A DNA stretch of 64,000 nucleotides from an uncultured Gemmiger sp. Lineage in GTDB: Bacteria; Bacillota; Clostridia; Oscillospirales; Ruminococcaceae. A program made the position numbers and the translations under genes. This document shows, piece by piece, positions 56,092-63,822 of the stretch (within the stretch, counting starts at the first letter, position 1; each line of letters begins with the position of its first letter). Under the pieces are notes generated by a model. The model ran no database searches. It saw only the letters and a list, made by a program, of their open reading frames with translations, and was not told where the DNA came from. The stretch spans positions 1 through 64,000 of the forward strand of contig CALXHP010000071.1 of assembly GCA_944388135.1 (NCBI GenBank), written 5' to 3'.

Positions 56092-58710
56092 TCACAACGC
56101 GCGAAGCAACTCCAAAAACTGACTCATGCTGACTGCGCCACTGGGCAGATTATCCCCGTCCCGGAACACCATGTAGTAGCGATACTGATTTCCGGTTGCA
56201 TTGCGCCATGCACGGCCCACTTCGATTTTGTCACGGCTGTCATCGTTTTTCAGGTGATCGCCCTTTGTTTCTACCAAAATAACCTTCCCGCTGTTGGTCA
56301 TGAGCATAATATCCGGGTAATGATTGATAAAGCCGTTGATTGCAAACCCCTGCCGCACAATATTCCGATGCCACCAGCGGATATTGGGCAGCGCAGTCAG
56401 TTCCATAACCAGATCCTGCTCCAACTGGTTCATATCTTCCTCGGCCTGATAGAGCGATCCGCCAAACATATCTGTGCTGCTGACAGGATGAATTACGCTG
56501 GGCAGCTGGTAAGACGGCCTGCATACGATCCGTTCCGTTTCCAGCCATTGGGTAAAGGTCTCTTTGTAGTGCTGCGTCAGAAGCTGCTCAATCTTTCTGC
56601 GGATTTTTTCAGCGTAACCCAGCGGCGCTTTTTCCATCGCCGCAAGCTGCGCCTTATCCATATCATCCACAATGCGCTCAACATAGGCGGAAAGTTCCCC
56701 GGCACCCACCATGTTCAGTTTGTTGAGCTGCCGCAGCATCATTGCCTTGCACTGGCGTACCCGGCCTTCCGGCGGCAGGTTATTGAAATACTCTTTGAAA
56801 TACCGCTGATCCGCACTGGACATTTTGAATACTTTGGGCAATCCGCCTTCATTCTGGCGCACATCCACTTTGACAATTTCATCATCAGCGGCAGCAAAGT
56901 CAATATCGTAGGGTTTGCCTTTCAGGGTAAACCCTTCGGCCAGCTGCTCTTTTTCCAGCAGTTCAAAATCCCCATCGGTAAACAGCGTCTGGGGGATCAC
57001 CTGAAAGAACTGCGGAATCATCAGCGCGGCAATGTCCTCCTGAAACTGCGGCTGCACATGGAATGTCGTCACCTGTTCCCGCACCTCCCAGGGAAGATTT
57101 TGTGTCTGCGGGTCACTCCCGCCCTGACGGATTGCATCATTGTAGGCGTTGCCCGCCTTTTCTGCTTCGTCCAGCATAGTGTCGGCTTTGGGGGTGATTT
57201 CGGGCTGTTCCTGCTGCTGTCTGCGGCGTTCCAGCTCTTCGCCAATAATTTTACCGTCCAGCTGGGAAAAATCGTCCTGTGCCTCTGCCGGTTCTGCGGA
57301 CACTTCGGGAATGACCATCTGCACCGGGTCGGGAGACACCGGCTGCTGTGGGGCAGGCTCGAACAGGCGGCAATCCCGCTCGCTGAAACCAGCATTGTTC
57401 AAACCCTTTACAATGCGCTGCACCGTATCGTTAAAATTGGCGGAAGATGTGAGCACATAGGACATATTCAGCGCAGGCTGGGTGTGCTGGCAGGTATGGG
57501 GCAGGCGGAGAATCCGTCCCAGAATCTGCTCCACATCTACCTGACTGGTCTTGTTGGCAAGAGAGGCCAGAATATAGGCAAAGGGGCAGTCCCATCCCTC
57601 TTTCAGGGCATTGACGGTGATGATGTAGCGCACCGGACACTCCGGGGAAAGCAAATCCACATTTTTCAGTTCGTTCACATCGGCGGTGCGGATGGCGATA
57701 TGTTCGGCGGGGATTCCCGCATTTTTCAGCTCGTCCCGCAGTTTTTCAAAGGTGGCTGCGTCCTCCTTGCCCTTGGGCTGCGCCTGAAACAGGGCAATGG
57801 GGCGGATGTATTTCCCGGTTTTCTGATATTCCGCCTCGGCTCGTTTTTCCAGATTCCGGCGCAGATCAATGGTGTCAATGAGAACCTCTGACTGCTTATC
57901 CCGGTTATAGACGATCACCGGCAGCTTGACCATGTGCTCCGCTTTCAGCTGCACCGCATCCACATAGGAGATGATGTTGCTCTCCTTTTTGGGGGTGGCG
58001 GTCAGATCCAGCACAAAGCAGGGATTAAAATTTGTCAGCATTTCCAGACTGAGACTGGAACGGGCATGGTGGCTCTCGTCCACAATCACCAGCGGGTTGA
58101 GCTGATTGATGATCTGAAACAGGGCGGTTTCGTCAGCGTCCTGAATGGGATTTTCCGGCTTGCCCAGCACTTTGGCGAACTGCGCCAGATTGCTGTTTTC
58201 CTGATAGGCTTTCAGCCCCTCCTTGCCCCGGCCACGGAAGGAGTCGTAGGACAGCACCATGATGGAAAGCTGCTCTGTCACGGAGGTGGGATTGAAGTTC
58301 TGCCCGTTTAACAGTTCCTGCTTGGTGTATACCTCCACCCGGCTGCCGAAATCCACATCAATTTTCTGGCGGTAATCGTGATTGGAGTCTTTGAGGCTCT
58401 TGACCGTCTGGGTCAGAATTGCGTCCGAGGGTACAAGCCAGACCACCGCTTTGGTTTTGGTGACGGGCAGCGCATCGAACACCGGGCGGATGGCGTTGCA
58501 GGCAAGGAACGTCTTTCCGCCGCCGGTGGGCACCTTGAAGCAGAGATTGGGCACACCGGGCAGAATATCCTGATAGCGTCCCAACGATGGGGCGCTTTTT
58601 TCCTGCCAGAACAGGCGGAATGCCGCCGCATAGTTTTGGGTTTGGTTCAGCAGCTGCAAATAGCGGGTCAAATCCGCAATGACTGCTTTCTGATAGCTTT
58701 TCAGTTCCAT
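56092..58710 (-). CDS. res: Type III restriction endonuclease subunit Res
   Basis: An 872-residue DEAD/DEAH-type (SF2) helicase-nuclease. Walker A is KVPTGGGKTFLA (about 59-70), the DExH box VIVDESHHARSSLS near 222, LDLTATPKKESN near 248, and the arginine-finger motif QILGRILRLPHTCQ near 401. The C-terminal PD-(D/E)XK nuclease has Asp800, Glu814 and Lys816 (PDIMLMTN, then VILVETKG). It needs the Mod partner, encoded 13 bases upstream, to cut DNA after ATP-driven movement between two sites. The ATG at 58710 follows AAGGAGGG. All key residues are present, so it should be active. Confidence 0.92.
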   Translation of the reverse strand: MELKSYQKAVIADLTRYLQLLNQTQNYAAAFRLFWQEKSAPSLGRYQDILPGVPNLCFKVPTGGGKTFLACNAIRPVFDALPVTKTKAVVWLVPSDAILTQTVKSLKDSNHDYRQKIDVDFGSRVEVYTKQELLNGQNFNPTSVTEQLSIMVLSYDSFRGRGKEGLKAYQENSNLAQFAKVLGKPENPIQDADETALFQIINQLNPLVIVDESHHARSSLSLEMLTNFNPCFVLDLTATPKKESNIISYVDAVQLKAEHMVKLPVIVYNRDKQSEVLIDTIDLRRNLEKRAEAEYQKTGKYIRPIALFQAQPKGKEDAATFEKLRDELKNAGIPAEHIAIRTADVNELKNVDLLSPECPVRYIITVNALKEGWDCPFAYILASLANKTSQVDVEQILGRILRLPHTCQHTQPALNMSYVLTSSANFNDTVQRIVKGLNNAGFSERDCRLFEPAPQQPVSPDPVQMVIPEVSAEPAEAQDDFSQLDGKIIGEELERRRQQQEQPEITPKADTMLDEAEKAGNAYNDAIRQGGSDPQTQNLPWEVREQVTTFHVQPQFQEDIAALMIPQFFQVIPQTLFTDGDFELLEKEQLAEGFTLKGKPYDIDFAAADDEIVKVDVRQNEGGLPKVFKMSSADQRYFKEYFNNLPPEGRVRQCKAMMLRQLNKLNMVGAGELSAYVERIVDDMDKAQLAAMEKAPLGYAEKIRRKIEQLLTQHYKETFTQWLETERIVCRPSYQLPSVIHPVSSTDMFGGSLYQAEEDMNQLEQDLVMELTALPNIRWWHRNIVRQGFAINGFINHYPDIMLMTNSGKVILVETKGDHLKNDDSRDKIEVGRAWRNATGNQYRYYMVFRDGDNLPSGAVSMSQFLELLRAL

Positions 58711-58723
58711 GCTGTGACCCTCC

Positions 58724-60313
58724 TTACAGTCTGGTAATGTCGCGAGGTATTTTCTTGAACACAATGCCCATCTGGGCCAGCTTTTCTTCCCCGATGGCGC
58801 AGCGGTCGGCGTAGATCACCGTACACTCTCCCTTTTGGGTGAGTGTGGCAAGAAAAGCATAATCCAGCACCGTAATGCGCTGGGGTTCGTAGTAAAAATA
58901 ATATGCGGTGTGGTTATGGCTGCCCAGATAGTAGGCGTTTTCCCCAGCAGGCGGAGCATAGGGAGCTTTGGTCTCCATAAACCAGATGTATTCCCGGATT
59001 TTCTCCGGGGCTACTTCCTCATTCAGATTTTCGCCAATGAGCAGGGGCTGGCCCAGATCGTAAAAGCTGAAACTGCCGCCGGTGCCCTCCACGGCATTTT
59101 TGCCCTCGCCATAGCCCTGAATGACCCGCTTGACACGCTCGGCGGTGATGCTGTCGGCGTAGTCCATCATTTCCACCAGAATGAATTTGCGGTTGCCGCC
59201 GTCTGCCTTGTTCATGTTCAGCACCGCATGGGCGGTGGTGCCGGAACCGGCAAAAGAGTCGAGGATAATGGAATCTGGGTCTGAGGCAATCTGAAAAATT
59301 CTCTCAAGTAAGCGAGTTGGTTTTGGCGTATCAAACGAATCAGCATCGCCAAGGATTGAAATGATTTGCTTTTTAGCTTCATCTGTGTGTCCCACTTCTT
59401 CATGTGGCCACCATGTCCAAGGCACCATCCCTTCTACTTCCGACAGATAGCGAATGATACTTGGTTGAGAATCGCCATTCTTACCAAAATAAATACGTCC
59501 AGTTGCAAGTAGCTTTTTGTATTCTGATTCTACGGTACTCCAACACCGGCCTTGAGGCGGATAACAAATCTTCCCACTTGGTGTGGTAATTGGATACATT
59601 TGATTGGGTCGATACCCTTGTGCAGTCATTGGAACGGCACGCCAGCGCCCTTTGGGATCATTGTTAGGATTTTTGTATATTTTAGCTGATTTTTCGTCAA
59701 ATCCAACACGGTGTCGAATTGCTTTGAAATTTTCTACATCAGAAGCATAAACTAAAATATATTCGTGTGCATCTCCAATAGCACCCCTATTTTCTCTTGA
59801 ATAGCGTTTCTGCCAGGTAATAGTTGCGACATGACGATTGCTGCCGAATATTTCGTTGCAAACCAATTTCAAATTGGCCATCTCATTTTCATCAATGGAA
59901 ATAAATATGGAGCCATCAGTTGGGTGTAATAGCCGCTGCAATAACTTCAAACGGGGATACATCATACACAGCCACTTGTCATGCCGGGAAAGGTCCTCGC
60001 CTTCTTTTCCCACCACTTCGCCCAGCCACTTTTTGATCTTGGGGTCATTGACATTATCGTTATACACCCAGCCCTCGTTGCCGGTGTTGTAGGGCGGATC
60101 GATATAGATGCACTTCACCCGTCCCTCATACCGGGGCAGCAGGGCTTTCAAGGCCTCCAGATTGTCACCCCGGATGGCCATATTCTCGCTGCCGTTGTCG
60201 GCCTCCGTCTGGCCGTTTTCATCAAAGCTGTACCGGCGCTCCAACACCCGGAACGGCACCTCCTGATGGTGGTTGATCACTTTCTCTTTTCCAATCCATT
60301 CCAGTGTCGGCAT
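58724..60313 (-). CDS. mod: Type III DNA methyltransferase subunit Mod
   Basis: A 529-residue beta-class N6-adenine methyltransferase. Motif IV DPPYNTGNE is at residues 72-80 and precedes the AdoMet motif I DSFAGSGTTAHAV (about 352-364), the beta order. The target-recognition domain lies between them (about 165-335). The coding sequence for that middle part (roughly 59275-59965) is visibly more AT-rich than the flanking conserved parts, a sign of domain replacement. TAGGAGG precedes the ATG. It methylates the host site and gives Res its specificity. The recognised sequence cannot be predicted by eye. Confidence 0.93.
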   Translation of the reverse strand: MPTLEWIGKEKVINHHQEVPFRVLERRYSFDENGQTEADNGSENMAIRGDNLEALKALLPRYEGRVKCIYIDPPYNTGNEGWVYNDNVNDPKIKKWLGEVVGKEGEDLSRHDKWLCMMYPRLKLLQRLLHPTDGSIFISIDENEMANLKLVCNEIFGSNRHVATITWQKRYSRENRGAIGDAHEYILVYASDVENFKAIRHRVGFDEKSAKIYKNPNNDPKGRWRAVPMTAQGYRPNQMYPITTPSGKICYPPQGRCWSTVESEYKKLLATGRIYFGKNGDSQPSIIRYLSEVEGMVPWTWWPHEEVGHTDEAKKQIISILGDADSFDTPKPTRLLERIFQIASDPDSIILDSFAGSGTTAHAVLNMNKADGGNRKFILVEMMDYADSITAERVKRVIQGYGEGKNAVEGTGGSFSFYDLGQPLLIGENLNEEVAPEKIREYIWFMETKAPYAPPAGENAYYLGSHNHTAYYFYYEPQRITVLDYAFLATLTQKGECTVIYADRCAIGEEKLAQMGIVFKKIPRDITRL

Positions 60314-60422
60314 GGTGAAATCCTCCTAAAACTATGTGCGTGAAAGACCTGTCCCGTCTCGGTAGGACTAAATCTTTCCCCGTATTGTTCATCGTCATCC
60401 GCCGGATATGCACGATTGCTTT

Positions 60423-61247
60423 TTATGCAATCAGTTTTCGGACTGCATCCAGAATCTGCTCATAGGTAATGTCCTGCGCATAGGCGAATTGCTTGCGGTA
60501 TTTTTCCCACATGGCCCGCAACTGGGGGCTTTCCTCAATGTTGCGCAGGATTCCCGGCACATCGGCGATCTGTTCTGTGGTACCGCGGTGGGCCGCTGTT
60601 GCCCGCAGTGCCTGAGCGAATACGTCCTTGTCAAATTTCTGGGTGGAAGCCAGTATGTAGGCATCATAGAAATCTCTGGGGCGAGTATTGAACACGCTGC
60701 GCCTCAGAATGGTTTCTACCTTCTCGGCCATAACGGTCTCGATGTTGTAGGCCCACAGTTCGTAAGACTTTTCCTCGTCAAAAATCTCGGCAAACTGATA
60801 GGGCACCGCATGGGGCGTGATGGCATCTCCGGTGGACACATCGATGCTCAGCGGCGTAAGCAGCGTTTCAAATTTCGCGGTCAGGGCGACCCGATAGCCG
60901 CCGTAAATATCGTCCTCCCGGATGGGAGAAATCGTACCGAACTCAAAAGTCACTTCATCGTCAGAGGGCATGGCACAAATTTCTTCCAGCGCGGAGCGAA
61001 TTGCCTCCGGCGTTAAAGGCAGATTTTTCAGGGTGGTGTCCAGATCCATCGTTGCCCGGTTATCCAGACCCACAATGGCCGCCACCAGCATACCGCCTTT
61101 CAGAACAAACTTCTCTTTGTAGGCAGAGGCGGCAAGACGCACCAGCAGCCGTTCAAACATATAGTTCTGCAAAATCACCTGGGCGGGGATATTTTTCTGT
61201 TTGGCAATGTTTCGGATTTTCGCCTTCAAACTCATGGCTTTGCTCAC
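60423..61247 (-). CDS. abiEii: AbiEii-type nucleotidyltransferase toxin
   Basis: A 274-residue member of the AbiEii family. The nucleotidyltransferase core has FVLKGGMLVAAIVGLDNRATMDLDTTLKN (about 46-74), giving the GG and the DxD-type metal residues (Asp in MDLDTT). AEKVETILRR near 180 and RPRDFYDAYIL near 194 are the family's second signature. The start is a GTG at 61247 overlapping the antitoxin stop, with GGAGG at seven bases. AbiEii toxins block growth by adding nucleotides to targets such as tRNA, giving phage exclusion when the type IV antitoxin fails. Confidence 0.92.
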   Translation of the reverse strand: MSKAMSLKAKIRNIAKQKNIPAQVILQNYMFERLLVRLAASAYKEKFVLKGGMLVAAIVGLDNRATMDLDTTLKNLPLTPEAIRSALEEICAMPSDDEVTFEFGTISPIREDDIYGGYRVALTAKFETLLTPLSIDVSTGDAITPHAVPYQFAEIFDEEKSYELWAYNIETVMAEKVETILRRSVFNTRPRDFYDAYILASTQKFDKDVFAQALRATAAHRGTTEQIADVPGILRNIEESPQLRAMWEKYRKQFAYAQDITYEQILDAVRKLIA

Positions 61248-61837
61248 AACAGCACCTCCAAATACTGGCGCAGAACATTGGCAACCCGCATCTGCTTTGC
61301 GTAGGAATTCAGCTGATTCAAATCTTTTTTCGGGCTGGCTGCATACAGCTTTAACGCCGCCAGAAAAGTTTCCGTCCCCAGCTTATTGCGGCTGCGGACA
61401 CAGTCGCAGATGGTACGTTCCAGATCATAGCAGGGCACCAGATTCCCGGCAGGTGTTTTTTTCTCTGTCCGGCCCAAGGTAAACAACTCCGGCTTGATAT
61501 AGTACACCTTGCACTCCGCCTTGATTGCCGCCGAAGGGATGCATCCGGATGGGGCGGTGATCGTGTGTTCAAAGGGAGTGCGGTCAGAAATGCCGTGGAG
61601 GAACAAGGCCGTCTCGTGGGAGAAAACAATCTGAGCCGACCGCCTGCTGATAGACAGCAGTTCATCTTCCAGTTCATCCGGCAGAATATACTGCCCTTTT
61701 ACAATGCGCTGGATCTTATTTGCTTTGCACAGCTTGTAGAGCATGGCCTTGGATATGCCGCGCTGCGCCGCAACTTTTGTTTCGATAATCCCGCCATGTT
61801 CTCTGGCAATGTCAGTAAGTTCGGCAATATAGTTCAT
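61244..61837 (-). CDS. abiEi: AbiEi-type antitoxin and transcriptional repressor
   Basis: A 197-residue antitoxin of type IV systems. The N-terminal winged helix is IAREHGGIIETKVAAQRGISKAMLYKLCKANKIQRIVKGQYILPD (about 11-54), the AbiEi_4-like DNA-binding part. The C-terminal domain has VFSHETALFLHGISDRTP (about 70-87) and DLERTICDCVR near 135, both family marks. GAGGTGA precedes the ATG. It binds its own promoter, where two similar 20-bp sites are seen (61878-61897 and 61934-61953). It is the first gene of the whole defence operon. Confidence 0.92.
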   Translation of the reverse strand: MNYIAELTDIAREHGGIIETKVAAQRGISKAMLYKLCKANKIQRIVKGQYILPDELEDELLSISRRSAQIVFSHETALFLHGISDRTPFEHTITAPSGCIPSAAIKAECKVYYIKPELFTLGRTEKKTPAGNLVPCYDLERTICDCVRSRNKLGTETFLAALKLYAASPKKDLNQLNSYAKQMRVANVLRQYLEVLL

Positions 61838-61867
61838 GCAGTCACCTCACTGTTTTAACGCAATAAT

Positions 61868-61896
61868 ATTATAGCCACTATTACGATGATAGTCAA
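61868..61896 (-). promoter_or_regulatory. Promoter of the AbiE-type III restriction operon
   Basis: On the minus strand TTGACT (61891-61896) and a perfect TATAAT (61868-61873) with a 17-base spacer. The proximal AbiEi-type operator covers the -35 and spacer. Confidence 0.85.
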
Positions 61897-61953
61897 CGGC
61901 ACGTTCAGAAACATTTTGAAAATAATGTTCTTTTAATTACGATTAAAGTCAAC
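61878..61953. promoter_or_regulatory. Two direct-repeat operators upstream of abiEi
   Basis: Two 20-base sites (61878-61897 and 61934-61953) agree at 16 of 20 positions around ATTACGAT and AGTCAAC. Start points are 56 bases apart, about five helical turns. AbiEi proteins are known to repress by binding repeated sites at their promoter. Confidence 0.65.
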
Positions 61954-62098
61954 AAAGGACACAGGGTTTGGGATGTTCCCAACAAGCCAAAATCGCCGGG
62001 TGTACGGACACCGGCTGTGCTTGCTATTCTCTCTATCCTCACGATTCCTTTTTGGCTTCTGCATAAAATCCCTGTGTTTTGAATAAGGCAGATTTTAC

Positions 62099-62169
62099 AA
62101 CCGCCGGTATGAAGTGATTACGAAGTAATTGCTTTTTACCGGCGGTTTTCACAACTCCGCAGAGTTGTG
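62099..62169 (+). terminator. Two consecutive hairpins before the mobilisation region
   Basis: ACCGCCGGTA (about 62100-62109) pairs with TACCGGCGGT (62137-62146), followed by TTTTC. CACAACTC (62150-62157) pairs with GAGTTGTG (62162-62169). They may isolate the defence operon from the mobilisation genes. Between 61954 and 62098 I see nothing. Confidence 0.55.
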
Positions 62170-62185
62170 AAACTCTCTCTTTGAA

Positions 62186-62348
62186 TACCAGATTTCCGGC
62201 AGAAGATGCCTGTTGCAGGGTGAAGAAAAATTTTTTTGGAGTCCCCCCAAAGCGGCCTAAAAATGTCCGTTGTAAAGTGAAGGGGTTCTATATTTTTTTG
62301 CCGTAGGTACCAAGTTTTCGGCATTGAATGTCCGTTGTAGGGTAAAAG
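62186..62348 (+). repeat. Three iterated ~20-bp direct repeats before mobC, candidate oriT
   Basis: Cores at 62206-62225, 62263-62282 and 62328-62348 share the pattern ATGtCcGTTGtAgGGTgAAG. The first and third are extended on the left by a further shared block (TACCA...TTTCGGCA; 62186 and 62308), giving about 40-bp degenerate copies. Iterated repeats directly before a mobC gene are typical of relaxosome/oriT sites, though replication iterons are possible. Confidence 0.55.
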
Positions 62349-62359
62349 GAGGATTCCAC

Positions 62360-62690
62360 ATGGCCAACCGCACCAGACCAATTCGCATTGAAATCTGCGT
62401 GACCGAGCAGGAGCGCCAGTTGATTCGCCACAAGATGGCACAGCTTGGCACAAAAAACATGGGGGGCATATGCAAGGAAAATGCTCATTGACGGTTACAT
62501 CATCAAGGTGGATTACACCGAACAAAAAAAGTTGGCAGCTGCCGTCAGCCGGGTTTCTGCTAACATCAACCAGATTTGTCGCCGCATCAACCAGACCGAT
62601 CACTTCTACGCCGAGGATGTAGCCGAATTAAAGGCGAAACAGAAAGAAATCTGGGAACTACTGAAACAGGCACAACAAGCTGAACTATGA
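62360..62690 (+). pseudogene. mobC: MobC-like mobilisation protein, frameshifted
   Basis: The gene starts at 62360 (AAAGGAGG upstream) and reads MANRTRPIRIEICVTEQERQ and MAQLGTKNMG. At a run of six G residues (62461-62466) it shifts frame and soon stops at 62491. The next frame continues the same protein (GAYARKMLIDGYI, then VSANINQICRRINQT and ELKAKQKEIWELLKQ) to 62690. Removing one G restores an intact 109-residue MobC, a ribbon-helix-helix relaxosome protein. It is either a true mutation, slippage-tuned expression, or a sequencing error. No relaxase gene follows. Confidence 0.75.
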
Positions 62691-62707
62691 TCTCCGCATT
62701 GGGCTTA

Positions 62708-62738
62708 TCCGTGTACGGTTTTTCCGTATACGGCTTTT
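62708..62738 (+). repeat. Tandem palindromic repeats
   Basis: Two adjacent 15-16-base copies (62708-62722 and 62723-62738) each carry a palindrome, CCGTGTACGG and CCGTATACGG, followed by a T run. They lie in the 228-base gap between mobC and the initiator gene, where I see no other gene, and could be initiator binding sites. Confidence 0.5.
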
Positions 62739-62918
62739 CAGTTCATGGATTTTGCACCCCTCAAGACCGTACCCTAACCGGATTTCTTGGCCGTGGATAT
62801 TCAGACGGTCATCATGTATGAAATTCATACCCTAATCAATAAGAAAAAATCAACTCTCAAGAAAATCATCCATCAATCCAATCAATACACAGAATGGATA
62901 GATGGGCTAGGAGGATGT

Positions 62919-63332
62919 ATGAAACCGTTATTCTACAAGTTCACCACGGAAAGTCCGGCAGCCTCATATATACCGTTTCCACGCTTTCTAATGGACGATT
63001 GCTTTACAGGTCTCGGCAACGATGCAAAGGTGCTGTATGCACTGATGTTGGATCGGGCAAGCATTTCCAAGGTCAACGGCTATATTGAAAAGGATGGCGC
63101 GATCCGGCTCTATTTTACGGTGGAGCAGGCAGAAGAAAAGCTGCATCGCAGCCGTCAAAGCGTCACACGGATCTTTCAGCAGCTGGAAAAGAGCGGTTTA
63201 ATTTGCCGCAAAAAACAGGGTCTCGGCAGACCGGCAGTGATAACACTCAATTATCCGGCCAACGCTAAGCTCATTACAAAGAAGGAGGTAGCACTGTATG
63301 TGGAGGAAAATATGTGTGCAGAAACCGATTGA
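62919..63332 (+). CDS. repA: RepA_N-type replication initiator-like protein (N-terminal domain)
   Basis: A 137-residue protein matching the N-terminal DNA-binding domain of the RepA_N initiator family. Marks are FPRFLMDDCFTGLGNDAKVLYALMLDRASIS (about 23-53), FTVEQAEEKLHRSRQSVTRIFQQLEKSGLI (helix-turn-helix, about 69-98) and RKKQGLGRPAVITL. Only the N-terminal domain is present; full RepA_N proteins are about 300 residues or more. The ATG at 62919 follows AGGAGG; the longer frame from 62787 is unsupported. It may support transient replication or maintenance of the excised element. Confidence 0.8.
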   Translation: MKPLFYKFTTESPAASYIPFPRFLMDDCFTGLGNDAKVLYALMLDRASISKVNGYIEKDGAIRLYFTVEQAEEKLHRSRQSVTRIFQQLEKSGLICRKKQGLGRPAVITLNYPANAKLITKKEVALYVEENMCAETD

Positions 63333-63705
63333 TCGGCAGCCTGATGGCACCTTACCCCGCCTTACACCCAAGCAGGCCCGCAGCGTCCGAAAGCTCGTCA
63401 AAGGATGCTGCAATTACGCAGACGGCAGCTGCCTGCTGCTGGATGACGGCGAAGAGCAGGTCTGTCCGCAGAGCATCAGTTACAGCCTGAATTGCCGGTA
63501 TTTCCGTCACGCAGTGCTGCCCAGTGACCCAAATCTTGAAAATGAGATTTTACGCCCCCGGGGAAGCAGGCGCTGTCAAATTTGCGGTTCTTATTTCATT
63601 GCCGGTTCTGGACGTGCCAAATACTGTGTCGACTGTGCAGCCAACGTACATCGGAAACAGAAAGCCGCCTATGCCCGAAAACGGCGGTCGAGAGTAGACA
63701 AATAA
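63298..63705 (+). CDS. Cysteine-rich VLP-domain protein
   Basis: A 135-residue protein of the Cys_rich_VLP family common in clostridial conjugative and mobilisable elements. Marks are LTPKQARSVRKLVKGCCNYADGSCLLLDDGEEQVCPQ (about 22-58), the AVLPSDPNLEN block from which the name derives, and a C-terminal zinc-ribbon-like pair CQICGSYF and AKYCVDCAANVHRRQ-like (CVDC near 113). It ends in a basic tail. AAGGAGG precedes the ATG, which overlaps the initiator gene by 35 bases. The molecular role is unknown. Confidence 0.88.
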   Translation: MWRKICVQKPIDRQPDGTLPRLTPKQARSVRKLVKGCCNYADGSCLLLDDGEEQVCPQSISYSLNCRYFRHAVLPSDPNLENEILRPRGSRRCQICGSYFIAGSGRAKYCVDCAANVHRKQKAAYARKRRSRVDK

Positions 63706-63822
63706 CCTCGCAAAAGCCGCTTATTTGCACGGAATTTCATAAGCAGTACAAAGGGGCCGGGGGATTTTCCCTCTATCCCCCAAAATAGCCGTTCAATCTG
63801 TCTACATAAAGGAGGATGCAGC

